Positions 1 to 7,417 of a stretch of DNA of 26,907 nt are shown piece by piece (the first letter of the stretch is position 1; each line of letters begins with the position of its first letter). Source of the DNA: UBA1351 sp964627665 (GTDB lineage: Bacteria > Bacillota > Clostridia > Lachnospirales > Vallitaleaceae). The stretch is from NCBI GenBank assembly GCA_964627665.1, contig CAZVKG010000046.1:1-26907 (forward strand). The letters run 5' to 3'. The position numbers and the translations under genes are program-made. The notes beneath the pieces are model-generated. The model saw nothing but the letters and a program-made list of their open reading frames with translations, searched no databases and had not been told where the DNA came from.

Positions 1-961
1 TCATAACCGGAATATGGTCAGCACAATCATCAATATAGCCACTCCATGTTCGAATTATTTTTAGGTCTGCTAAATTCGGAAAATATTTCATGATTCCTCT
101 GCATATACAAGAAGCCGTTGTGCTAACCGTCGGTTGATTTTCATCTTCAATCGCATATGCATCAAGGCCTGACGTACCTCCAAACACAAAAGATCCGTGT
201 GTACTTTGATGTCCATAAAAGTCCGCTGCTGCTGTTCCTAACATTTGATAAAACATTTCTGGTTGAGCTTCCGTAACAAGAACTTCTAACAAGACTTGTT
301 TAACGGGTATGTCCACCCCAATCGTTTGTCCAATCTTTCGACTTGCATAACCTGCCGCCAAAATAATTTTATTTCCTGTATACGTATTATTATTTTTTGT
401 AATCACCTTTTTGGCAAGGCCTCGAACTTTTCTAATCTCTACAACTTCTTCTCCTGTTATAAATCGGGCACCTAACTCTCTCGCTTTTTTATAGTAGGCC
501 AAGGTAACTAATAAAGGATTGGCGTGTCCATCTGTCGGACACCAACTTGCACCGATAACTTCCTCTGATAGATAAGGGTTGATTTCTCTTGCTTCGTCTC
601 CACTAATCATTTTTACATCAAGTCCTTGTTCACATGCGCGATCGGTTAATCCTTGAAGTGTTTTTAAATGGTCGTCCGTCTTTCCTAATCGGAGGTTACC
701 TTCCTGATAATATTCGACGTCAACACCTAGATCTTTGGATAGCGTCGGCCACAAATGCTTGACGCCATACATAGCAAGAGGTAATTCTGCCGAATGTCGC
801 CCGGATTGTCGAACACCTCCACCGTTTCTCGTCGAACCACCATTTCCGATATGTGCTCCTTTTTCAAGAACGATGACTGAATAGCCTTTTTTAGAAAGGT
901 AGTAGGCTGTTGCATTACCGATGACTCCACTACCGATTATAATTACATCTGCATCATTCAT
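1..961 (-). CDS. FAD-dependent amino acid/amine oxidoreductase, DAO family (3' end missing)
   Basis: Translated by me from the ATG at 959-961; the frame stays open to the left edge, so the C-terminus is missing (about 320 residues visible). The protein starts MNDADVIIIGSGVIG, a GxGxxG FAD-binding Rossmann motif at residues 10-15, followed by an acidic residue after the second strand (VLEKG) and a GGSTRNGGGVRQSGR segment typical of the sarcosine oxidase beta, HcnC and D-amino acid dehydrogenase group. Such subunits oxidise a C-N bond of an amino acid or secondary amine and hand electrons to partner flavin and Fe-S subunits. An AAGGAG site lies before the start, 4 bases after the BFD-like gene's stop. 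It is the last visible gene of the operon. The fold is secure; the substrate (sarcosine, D-proline, hydroxyproline, an opine or another amine) cannot be read from sequence. Confidence 0.88.
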   Translation of the reverse strand, partial: MNDADVIIIGSGVIGNATAYYLSKKGYSVIVLEKGAHIGNGGSTRNGGGVRQSGRHSAELPLAMYGVKHLWPTLSKDLGVDVEYYQEGNLRLGKTDDHLKTLQGLTDRACEQGLDVKMISGDEAREINPYLSEEVIGASWCPTDGHANPLLVTLAYYKKARELGARFITGEEVVEIRKVRGLAKKVITKNNNTYTGNKIILAAGYASRKIGQTIGVDIPVKQVLLEVLVTEAQPEMFYQMLGTAAADFYGHQSTHGSFVFGGTSGLDAYAIEDENQPTVSTTASCICRGIMKYFPNLADLKIIRTWSGYIDDCADHIPVM

Positions 962-965
962 CGAT

Positions 966-1292
966 TCACACTCCTTTCTTTTCATTTGCTAAAACTTTCA
1001 TTTCTATCGGCCGCATTGGCGCTCTGCCAACAGCTGCTTCTAAGGTCATCGGTGACACATTAAGTTCCCTCGCAATAACATTTTTGACTAACTTACCACA
1101 GGTCTGGCCTTGACATAGTCCCATGCCTGTTCTTAAGTATTTTCGAACTTCTTGAAGAGTAAACATCCCGTCATGCACTGCTTTTCGTATCTCACCTTTT
1201 GTGACCTCTTCACAGCGGCAAATTACTATTGAATCATCCTCGTGTTCAACAAAAACACCGATATCTCTTGAGCGGTCATTGATTTTTCCCAT
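966..1292 (-). CDS. BFD-like [2Fe-2S]-binding subunit
   Basis: A 108-residue protein with the four-cysteine pattern of BFD-like domains: Cys25-x-Cys27 (ICRCEEV) and Cys60-x4-Cys65 (GLCQGQTCG). In heterotetrameric sarcosine oxidase and related dehydrogenases this domain is fused inside the alpha subunit; in opine oxidase and hydroxyproline dehydrogenase type systems it can be a separate small subunit, as here. Its likely job is electron transfer between the two flavoprotein subunits. The start codon overlaps the stop of the upstream 530-residue subunit by one base (TAATG), with GGAGG before it, which suggests translational coupling and fixed stoichiometry. Complex membership is inferred from the neighbours. 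Confidence 0.85.
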   Translation of the reverse strand: MGKINDRSRDIGVFVEHEDDSIVICRCEEVTKGEIRKAVHDGMFTLQEVRKYLRTGMGLCQGQTCGKLVKNVIARELNVSPMTLEAAVGRAPMRPIEMKVLANEKKGV

Positions 1293-2884
1293 TATAGGCT
1301 GACCTCCTTTAACTGTTTAAAATATCTTGCTTTCATTCCCATATCATTTTTGACTTTCATCGTTAATAGATGGGTATGATCAAAAGCTTTCATTGATTTA
1401 ACTTCAATGACCTCTGCTTCACCTATTGCTACTCCACTGCGATCAAGTGCAATGCCCATATCTCCTTCTTTGGGTAAGGGCAAAAACTCATAGGGGATTG
1501 TGATGTGACTAAATCCTTCTTCCTTATCATCATCAAGGAGAAAGATGGATTGTCCTGAACATGAGGCTACACACATACCACAACCTATACATCTAGAACT
1601 TTCATCATAAACAGGTAAACTTGTTATATTATTGCCTATGAGAATACAGTTTTTCACACATGAATCCTGACATGGGTTACATGGAATGTTTTGTGTACAC
1701 TCAATAACCGGATGAATTCCTGAAACACGTTTTACCCCAGGATAGTTTTCAACCTCTTCATCAGCCATATATCCTTTTTCTAACAGATTTATCGATACGT
1801 CATACCCTTCATCTGTCGTCTTGATCTCTTGACCTTTTTTACCGGGCGCAAACATTCCTTGTCTTAAACTGTTTAGGGAAGCTTCTTGTTGACCGATTTC
1901 TTTTTCCATTTCCTCCTCATCCATATATCCGAGATAACAAGCCGCTGCAATTCCTGATATACGTCCTTCAATCATGGCTGAACTCGCCTCTTCAATTCCT
2001 GACACGTCACCGGCTACATAGAGTCCATGTACACTTGTTTCACCGTATTTATTACAAAGGGGAACCGTTCCGCCTTTTTCCGGATTTTCTTCCATATCAC
2101 ACCCCGCCATTTTTAACAACTGAGACATTGGCGATAATCCCACCGCTAAGCAAATAGTATCCACATCAAAATGTTTTTCTGTTCCCGAAATGATGCACCA
2201 TTTTTCATCGACTTTCCCGATGGATACACCTGTAATACAGGATTCACCTTCCGCCTCAATAATTGTGTGTTGCATATAAAAAGGAACTCCGGTTCTTGCC
2301 ACTTTTGCCGCATGCACACCATAGCCTCCAATTCTAGGTGCTGCGTCCACGATGGCTACAAGTTCGCACCCTGCCTGTAGTAACTGATAGCCAACCACAA
2401 GACCTACATTTCCACTACCTAACATCAATATTTTCTGTCCGGGTTTTATTCCGTGAAGATTCATCATTGTTTGTGCCGCTCCGGCTCCAATCACTCCAGG
2501 TAATGTCCATCCTTTAAAATTAATCATATTTTCCGATGCACCTGTAGCCACGATAATCGCGTCGGCTTTATAATGTAGAATCTCGTCTTCAATATTTATG
2601 GTTACTTCTTTAAATGGATAAATTCCTACAACAACAGCATTTAATATGACTTCAACGCCTATCGATTGTGCTTTCTTCAGCAGTTCGTCCCCAATCTTAT
2701 AGCCTCGGATTTTTGCCTGATGCTCTTTTGATCCAAAAAATTTATGTATTTGTTTAAATAGTTGTCCACCGGGTTTTTCGTTCTCATCAAAGACAGCAAC
2801 CTGCAATCCTTTTTTTGCTCCTTCGATTGCCGCTGAGAGTCCTGCCGGTCCGGCTCCAATAACGATTAAATCATAACGTTTCAT
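1292..2884 (-). CDS. NAD(P)/FAD-dependent oxidoreductase subunit with C-terminal 4Fe-4S domain
   Basis: A 530-residue flavoprotein. An N-terminal FAD motif GAGPAG is at residues 10-15, a second nucleotide-binding motif GSGNVG at 156-161, and the late FAD motif GLYVAGD at 287-293, giving the pyridine-nucleotide-disulfide-reductase two-dinucleotide fold without a redox CxxC. The C-terminal part has two cysteine groups, Cys396/402/405/409/413 and CIGCGMCVASC at 432-442, which look like ferredoxin-type 4Fe-4S sites. It matches the alpha-like subunit (HcnB/SoxA-like) of multi-subunit amine or amino acid dehydrogenases, with an added Fe-S tail that suits an anaerobe using ferredoxin or NAD as acceptor. 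An AAAGGTGG site precedes the ATG. The family is clear and the substrate is not known. Confidence 0.87.
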   Translation of the reverse strand: MKRYDLIVIGAGPAGLSAAIEGAKKGLQVAVFDENEKPGGQLFKQIHKFFGSKEHQAKIRGYKIGDELLKKAQSIGVEVILNAVVVGIYPFKEVTINIEDEILHYKADAIIVATGASENMINFKGWTLPGVIGAGAAQTMMNLHGIKPGQKILMLGSGNVGLVVGYQLLQAGCELVAIVDAAPRIGGYGVHAAKVARTGVPFYMQHTIIEAEGESCITGVSIGKVDEKWCIISGTEKHFDVDTICLAVGLSPMSQLLKMAGCDMEENPEKGGTVPLCNKYGETSVHGLYVAGDVSGIEEASSAMIEGRISGIAAACYLGYMDEEEMEKEIGQQEASLNSLRQGMFAPGKKGQEIKTTDEGYDVSINLLEKGYMADEEVENYPGVKRVSGIHPVIECTQNIPCNPCQDSCVKNCILIGNNITSLPVYDESSRCIGCGMCVASCSGQSIFLLDDDKEEGFSHITIPYEFLPLPKEGDMGIALDRSGVAIGEAEVIEVKSMKAFDHTHLLTMKVKNDMGMKARYFKQLKEVSL

Positions 2885-2916
2885 TCTTTATCCACCTTTC
2901 TTCCCATATATTTTGT

Positions 2917-3225
2917 CTATATCGCCTTGGTAGACACTCCGTATTGGGTCTGCACAACCATTCCGCTCATTAAAGGTGTCACACACGTTCGTACATTGGG
3001 CTTACCGTTAACAACCATGACACAATCTGTACATCTGCCGATTGCACAAAACACACCACGAGGCGAACCTTTTTTTGTATGTCGATGTACCATTAACCCG
3101 GCCGCTTTTAAAGCTACCGATATGGGTTCTCCTTCAAATCCTTCAAGTTCTTTACCGTCCATCGTAAACAGGACTTTTTGACCTTTAACGATATCGCCGA
3201 GTATTGGATGTTTTTCGATTCGCAT
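2917..3225 (-). CDS. Small [2Fe-2S] ferredoxin-like subunit (HcnA/SoxA N-terminal type)
   Basis: A 102-residue protein with Cys60, Cys65, Cys68 and Cys81 (FCAIGRCTDC, then VRTC), the plant-type [2Fe-2S] spacing. It corresponds to the N-terminal domain of the sarcosine oxidase alpha subunit and to HcnA, and in split systems is a separate electron-transfer subunit. GGAGG lies before the ATG, 12 bases after the stop of the ornithine-cyclodeaminase-like gene, and the next gene starts 32 bases downstream. With the two flavoproteins and the BFD-like protein it completes the usual set of parts for this enzyme class. Confidence 0.85.
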   Translation of the reverse strand: MRIEKHPILGDIVKGQKVLFTMDGKELEGFEGEPISVALKAAGLMVHRHTKKGSPRGVFCAIGRCTDCVMVVNGKPNVRTCVTPLMSGMVVQTQYGVSTKAI

Positions 3226-3237
3226 ATCCTACCTCCT

Positions 3238-4374
3238 TTATGCAAGATGGGGCGTATCCCATAGATTAATGGAATGACCGATTCCTTTTTGAATTGCATT
3301 TCTATAGACAATGGTTCCCCATGCCACATCTTCAATCGGCATTCCTCCGACAGAAAAAATGACGATTTCATCCTCTTTTCGATGGACAGGTATTGTTCCC
3401 ATAATGACATCACCTAGATCATCCACCTGACCTTTTTCCATCTTCCCAGAAGATATTAAATCCATACAATGAACGGCAGGAATCGGAATACATTCATAGG
3501 CCGGATAAGGCATTTCTTCTGCCCAAGCTTCATATAATTGAATATTATCAGCAACATTTCTTGCTCGGTTAACAATAAAATCTTCGTCAAACCTAGCCGA
3601 TGCAGGACAACAAATAACAGCTCCCGGCTTAATCCATTCTTCTTTCACATAGGGATACAGACTTGTATCTCCTGTTGGAGTCGACGTCGCAACAATAACC
3701 ACATCTGATTCTCTAACCGCAGATTCAATATCTTCAACAATTTCAATATTTTTAATCATTGGAAATTCTTCTTTGATATAGTTGATAAAGTTATCCAATG
3801 CCTGTTGACTTCTGCCTTTAATCTTCACGGTTTCAATGGATTTTCGAACGGCCATTGTTGCCGCTAACGCTGTTTTACTCATAACTCCGGGACCAACAAC
3901 ACCGACTACCTTAGCATCTTCCTTGGCAAAATATTTGACACCAACCCCCGGCACAGCACCAGTCCGATAGGCACTAAGAATGTTTGCCGACATATGAGCC
4001 ATAGGTGCTCCTGTGTCTTTATCATTGAGTGTTAACATTAATATTGACCTTGGAAGCCCTTTCTTTTTATTATCTACATTCGATCCATACCATTTCATAC
4101 CTACCATATCAAATTCACCACCAAGATAAGCGGGCATAGCCATGAACCGTCGATCCGGTCCATCTACAGGCATATTGGGAAATGTCGATGTTTCCGGAAA
4201 TACCATCATCACACCATGTGAATTTCCATTGGCACCGCCCATCCGATAATCACCTTGTTTTAATAATCGGAACATCTCTTCCATAGCACGTACACATCCC
4301 GGCATATCCGTAACACCTGCATCAATCATATCTTGTTCACTTAAATACAAAAAATCAATTTTCGTTTCTACCAT
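3238..4374 (-). CDS. Ornithine cyclodeaminase/mu-crystallin family protein (possible ketimine or imino acid reductase)
   Basis: A 378-residue protein from the chosen start. It has the ornithine cyclodeaminase/mu-crystallin layout: a central Rossmann motif VVGVVGPGVMSKTA, an upstream LSAYRTGAVPGVG stretch, and VVIVATSTPTGD after it. Family members reduce cyclic imines (delta1-pyrroline-2-carboxylate, ketimines), cyclise ornithine, or act on alanine. It resembles proteins that databases label tyramine oxidase subunit B, but that label does not prove the reaction. A longer reading from a GTG at 4470 runs through a terminator hairpin at 4415-4452, so I reject it; GTAGGA sits 6 bases before the ATG at 4374. 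As first gene of the operon it may reduce or recycle the imine made by the dehydrogenase. Family confidence is high, function is inferred. Confidence 0.83.
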   Translation of the reverse strand: MVETKIDFLYLSEQDMIDAGVTDMPGCVRAMEEMFRLLKQGDYRMGGANGNSHGVMMVFPETSTFPNMPVDGPDRRFMAMPAYLGGEFDMVGMKWYGSNVDNKKKGLPRSILMLTLNDKDTGAPMAHMSANILSAYRTGAVPGVGVKYFAKEDAKVVGVVGPGVMSKTALAATMAVRKSIETVKIKGRSQQALDNFINYIKEEFPMIKNIEIVEDIESAVRESDVVIVATSTPTGDTSLYPYVKEEWIKPGAVICCPASARFDEDFIVNRARNVADNIQLYEAWAEEMPYPAYECIPIPAVHCMDLISSGKMEKGQVDDLGDVIMGTIPVHRKEDEIVIFSVGGMPIEDVAWGTIVYRNAIQKGIGHSINLWDTPHLA

Positions 4375-4414
4375 TATCATTCCTACCTTTCTCTGTTTTC
4401 GTACTTTTCCACAG

Positions 4415-4452
4415 AAAAAGACGCCACAACGTTTAATCGTCATAGCGTCTTT
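4415..4452 (-). terminator. Terminator-like hairpin in the leader of the dehydrogenase operon
   Basis: The arms 4418-4431 and 4438-4451 pair over 14 bp on the minus strand (AAGACGC paired with GCGTCTT at the base, three G-U pairs inside), with a 6-base loop and five U residues after it. It lies about 40 bases before the operon's first start codon and downstream of the likely -10 box, so it can act as an attenuator. On the plus strand it is also a hairpin, but only a short T-run follows. Confidence 0.65.
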
Positions 4453-4484
4453 GCCAATGGGTACCTTCACCTTTGATAAGACTG

Positions 4485-4490
4485 ATTATA
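4485..4490 (-). promoter_or_regulatory. Candidate -10 box for the dehydrogenase operon
   Basis: Minus-strand TATAAT about 110 bases before the ATG at 4374. No good -35 box sits at 16-18 bases (AAGACC at 17), so the promoter may need an activator, for example the divergent AraC-family protein. Confidence 0.4.
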
Positions 4491-4511
4491 GTTAAAAAAA
4501 TAATAAAGGTC

Positions 4512-4540
4512 TTGTAAAAATCGGAAATAAAATGTATAAT
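4512..4540 (+). promoter_or_regulatory. Sigma-A-type promoter for the AraC-family gene
   Basis: TTGTAA (4512-4517), a 17-base spacer, then TATAAT (4535-4540) on the plus strand. The predicted transcript starts near 4547 and runs directly into the hairpin at 4560-4594 before reaching the gene at 4618. Confidence 0.65.
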
Positions 4541-4559
4541 CATTTGTATATTGGCGATG

Positions 4560-4594
4560 AAGTCTGACTCCTTAAGGGAAGTCGGACTTTTTTT
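4560..4594 (+). terminator. Terminator-like hairpin in the leader of the AraC-family gene
   Basis: Arms 4560-4569 (AAGTCTGACT) and 4580-4589 (AGTCGGACTT) pair over 10 bp with one G-U pair, and seven T residues (4588-4594) follow. It lies between the promoter and the start codon, so it is either an attenuator or the end of a short RNA of about 50 bases. No known riboswitch aptamer was recognised in the few bases before it. Confidence 0.62.
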
Positions 4595-4617
4595 GATTAC
4601 AGAAATGGGGAATTACT

Positions 4618-5442
4618 ATGAAAAGCTCCTTAATCCAACCATATTTTGTTATGTCGAATTCAAAATACTACAAATCAAATATTAAAAATATTGGGATTTC
4701 GCATTTTTACTCCTTTAACAAGGATAATCTTAGTACTTGTGATATGATTGCTGTTCCTGATGGATGCATCGATATTCTTTTTAATTGTAATGAAAGCTCC
4801 CCCAAAGCAGAAGTATGTGGTTCTGTTTTGCAATCGTTTCCTGTCATTATTGAGAAAAAAACCACATATTTTGGTGTACGTTTTTATCCGGGCCAAGGCT
4901 ATCCCTTTAAAAACATTGCCTTAAAGGAAATCATCAATCATCAAATTCCCTTGAACGATATTTTAGATGCAAATGAGCTGATTGATCAAATCACTTCGTG
5001 TCAAGATTTTAGCCAACAGGTTCAGTTTTTTATGAATCATTATATCAAGAATCTTCATAAGGCAATCGCCCTGAACGAATATATGTGCCTAAAAACATAT
5101 ATGTTAAATAGAATCATGGAAACCCATGGACAAATTCGAATCATGAATCTCGCTCATGAGCTAGGTTATTCAGAACGATACGTTAATATGAAATTTATGG
5201 AGTTTTTTGGCCTAAGCCCCAAGGTCTTTTGCAAAATCATTCGATTTCAGCATATACTCAATCAATTAAATAATTTACCTTTTGATTCTGAAGACACCTT
5301 ACTAAAAATTGCACTAGATGCGGGATACTATGATCAATCCCATATGATCAAAGATTTTAGTCAATTATCCCACAATTCCCCAACGAAATATCTCCAACAA
5401 CTAGAAAAAGCCGATTACAAGAATCGGCTCATACTTCTATAA
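4618..5442 (+). CDS. AraC family transcriptional regulator
   Basis: A 274-residue protein. The C-terminal part, about residues 165-260, has the two helix-turn-helix units of AraC/XylS regulators: RIMNLAHELGYSERYVNMKF with FFGLSPKVFCKIIRFQHIL, then LLKIALDAGYYDQSHMIKDF and SPTKYL. The N-terminal 150 residues contain PDGCIDILFN and GVRFYPGQGYPF, as in the N-terminal sensor domain common in AraC-family proteins with the DPDG(C/T) motif. GGGG lies 7 bases before the ATG. It is divergent from the amino acid/amine dehydrogenase operon and probably controls it in response to substrate; this is inferred from position. Its 3' end carries the terminator of the opposing ula-pts operon. Confidence 0.9.
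   Translation: MKSSLIQPYFVMSNSKYYKSNIKNIGISHFYSFNKDNLSTCDMIAVPDGCIDILFNCNESSPKAEVCGSVLQSFPVIIEKKTTYFGVRFYPGQGYPFKNIALKEIINHQIPLNDILDANELIDQITSCQDFSQQVQFFMNHYIKNLHKAIALNEYMCLKTYMLNRIMETHGQIRIMNLAHELGYSERYVNMKFMEFFGLSPKVFCKIIRFQHILNQLNNLPFDSEDTLLKIALDAGYYDQSHMIKDFSQLSHNSPTKYLQQLEKADYKNRLILL
5405..5429 (-). terminator. Intrinsic terminator of the ula-pts operon, inside the end of the AraC-family gene
   Basis: A perfect 8-bp stem (AGCCGATT 5409-5416 with AATCGGCT 5422-5429) and a 5-base loop; read on the minus strand it is followed by TTTTT. It lies downstream of ptsH and within the last codons of the convergent AraC-family gene. Confidence 0.78.
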
Positions 5443-5449
5443 AACAGAC

Positions 5450-5710
5450 TTAGTCTGTCAATGCATTGACATAATCTTCCAGCTCTGCCAGAGCTAACTT
5501 TTCATCTTCACCATCGGTAATAATTTCAATGACAGATCCTTTGGATATTGCTAAGGATAAAATACCTAATATACTTTTTGCATTGACTTTTTTATCATCT
5601 TTTTTCAGATAAACACTACATTTTTGTGAACTTGCTAATTTGGTGAAATTAGCTGCAGGTCTTGCATGAAGGCCTGTTTCATTAACCACTGTAACACTTT
5701 TGCTTACCAT
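5450..5710 (-). CDS. ptsH: Phosphocarrier protein HPr
   Basis: An 86-residue HPr of normal length. The phosphorylated histidine is His15 in GLHARPA, and Ser46 in NAKSILGILSL is the site used by HPr kinase in Firmicutes, so the protein can carry phosphate from EI to EIIA and may also take part in CcpA-type catabolite control. The ATG overlaps the last codons of ptsI by 7 bases, and the GGAGG site is inside ptsI. It is the last gene of the ula operon. The HPr identity is certain; whether it is the only HPr in the cell is unknown. Confidence 0.97.
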   Translation of the reverse strand: MVSKSVTVVNETGLHARPAANFTKLASSQKCSVYLKKDDKKVNAKSILGILSLAISKGSVIEIITDGEDEKLALAELEDYVNALTD

Positions 5711-7416
5711 TCTATACCTCCGATTAATGCCAAAACATCTTCTTGGCTCGTTAATTCTAGTGCTTGTTTTGCTATATCTCTTGCTTGATTACTATCAATA
5801 TTTTTTGCTTGTTGTCTTGCTCTTAATATGCCTGGGGCACTCATGCTATATTCATCGAGTCCCAGTCCAATGAGTAAGGGCAAAGCCAAAGGTTCTCCGG
5901 CCATTTCTCCACACATACCAACCCATTTTCCTTCTGCGTGTGCAGCCTGAATAACCATGTCAACCAATTTTAGGATAGCTGGGTTGAATGGTTGATATAA
6001 ATAGGATACATTCTCATTCATACGGTCTGCTGCAAAGGTATATTGAATTAAATCATTGGTTCCTATAGAAAAGAAATCCACTTCTTTTGCAAATGCTGAT
6101 GCCATAATAGCTGTCGATGGAATTTCAACCATAATGCCGATTTTGTAGGAAAACTCAAGCTCTTCATAGGCTTCCTTTTTTTGAAGTTCCTCTTTAGCCA
6201 CTTGTATCATCTGTTTTGCTTCCCGCAATTCATCTAAGGTTGCAATCATGGGAAACATGATATGAAGATTGCCATATACACTTGCTCGAAGCAATGCTTT
6301 TAATTGAGTTAAAAAAAGTTCTTTTCGTGATAAGCATAATCGAATGGCACGGTTGCCTAGAAAGGGGTTGAGCTCTTTTTCCATCGTCATGTAATCTAAC
6401 TCTTTGTCACCACCGATATCAAGCGTCCTAACAACAACCGGTTTATCCTTCATACCCTCAAGGACTTTTTTATAGGCTTCAAATTGTTCATCTTCTGTAG
6501 GGAATGTTTTTTTCCCCATATAAAGGAACTCTGTTCGATACAGACCAATACACTCTGCGCCATAGGACAAGACGCCGTCCAAATCTTCGGGGCTACCGAT
6601 ATTGGCACCAATCTCGATATGAACACCATCCGCTGTTAGACTCGGTTTATCAATATAGGCTGCTCTGATGGTTTTTAATGCTTCTAACTCTTTTATCTTT
6701 TCTTGATAGTCTGCAATTACTGATTCATCCGGATTTTGAATGATGATTCCTTGCATTCCATCTAAAATGACCATTTCGCCATCTTCAAGCGAATCAAATC
6801 CTGTCATTGTCCCAACGACAGCAGGGATTTCAAGGGTTCTGGCCATAATTGCACTATGGCTTGTTCGACCACCGATATCGGTAATGAATCCCTTAACCCA
6901 TTTGCGATTGAGTTGCGCCGTATCTGATGGTGTCAAATCTCTCGCTGCTAATATAACTTCAGAATTGATTTCACTCAGGTCATGACTTTTAATACCTTTC
7001 ATATGCATAAGCACACGCCGTGACACATCTTTGATATCTGCTGCTCGTTCTCTAAAATATTCATTATCCATGTTTTCAAACATACTGACAAACTGATGCG
7101 TGACTTTTTCTAATCCATATTCACCATTAATACCTTCAGTCGTGATAACCTCTTTGACTTGATTGGCAAATTCCGGATCCTTGAGTATTTCAATATGCGC
7201 TTCAAAGATTGCGGCTGTCTCCGCATTAATATTTTCTTCTGCATAGTCTTTGATTCCTGTCAGGTCAATAATGCTTTCTGTCAGCCCTTTTTGAAATCTT
7301 GCGATTTCAAAAGCAGTATCTTCAACTTCATTTTTTTCAGCGATAACTTCGATATGGTCATATTTAAAAACTATTCCTATGCTAATGCCTTCACTGGCAC
7401 CAATTCCGCGTATCAA
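5704..7416 (-). CDS. ptsI: PTS enzyme I (phosphoenolpyruvate-protein phosphotransferase)
   Basis: A 570-residue enzyme I of full family length. The phosphohistidine is His187 in GGRTSHSAIMAR, in the N-terminal swivelling domain; the C-terminal PEP-binding barrel shows LYRTEFLYM, FPMIATLDEL, FSIGTNDLIQY and the catalytic cysteine in GMCGEMAG. It takes phosphate from PEP and gives it to HPr. The start is TTG at 7414-7416 (first residues IRGIGASEG, as in the family), with AAGGAGG 8 bases upstream; there is no ATG in the right place. It begins 1 base after the SorC gene's stop, and its ribosome site lies in that gene's last codons, so the two are probably coupled. Confidence 0.97.
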   Translation of the reverse strand: MIRGIGASEGISIGIVFKYDHIEVIAEKNEVEDTAFEIARFQKGLTESIIDLTGIKDYAEENINAETAAIFEAHIEILKDPEFANQVKEVITTEGINGEYGLEKVTHQFVSMFENMDNEYFRERAADIKDVSRRVLMHMKGIKSHDLSEINSEVILAARDLTPSDTAQLNRKWVKGFITDIGGRTSHSAIMARTLEIPAVVGTMTGFDSLEDGEMVILDGMQGIIIQNPDESVIADYQEKIKELEALKTIRAAYIDKPSLTADGVHIEIGANIGSPEDLDGVLSYGAECIGLYRTEFLYMGKKTFPTEDEQFEAYKKVLEGMKDKPVVVRTLDIGGDKELDYMTMEKELNPFLGNRAIRLCLSRKELFLTQLKALLRASVYGNLHIMFPMIATLDELREAKQMIQVAKEELQKKEAYEELEFSYKIGIMVEIPSTAIMASAFAKEVDFFSIGTNDLIQYTFAADRMNENVSYLYQPFNPAILKLVDMVIQAAHAEGKWVGMCGEMAGEPLALPLLIGLGLDEYSMSAPGILRARQQAKNIDSNQARDIAKQALELTSQEDVLALIGGIEW

Positions 7417-7417
7417 A

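Noticed and set aside
4375..4470. N-terminal extension of the ornithine-cyclodeaminase-like protein from a GTG at 4470
   Set aside because: The extension is encoded by the terminator-like hairpin and does not look like the family N-terminus; a ribosome site lies just before the ATG at 4374.
4551..4594. Resemblance of GGCGATGA and GACTCCT to parts of the fluoride riboswitch
   Set aside because: The segment is too short, the other conserved parts and pseudoknot are missing, and the downstream gene is a regulator rather than a fluoride exporter.
5444..5458. Palindrome ACAGACT-T-AGTCTGT over the ptsH stop codon
   Set aside because: It is short with a single-base centre and no U-run; the better terminator is at 5405-5429.
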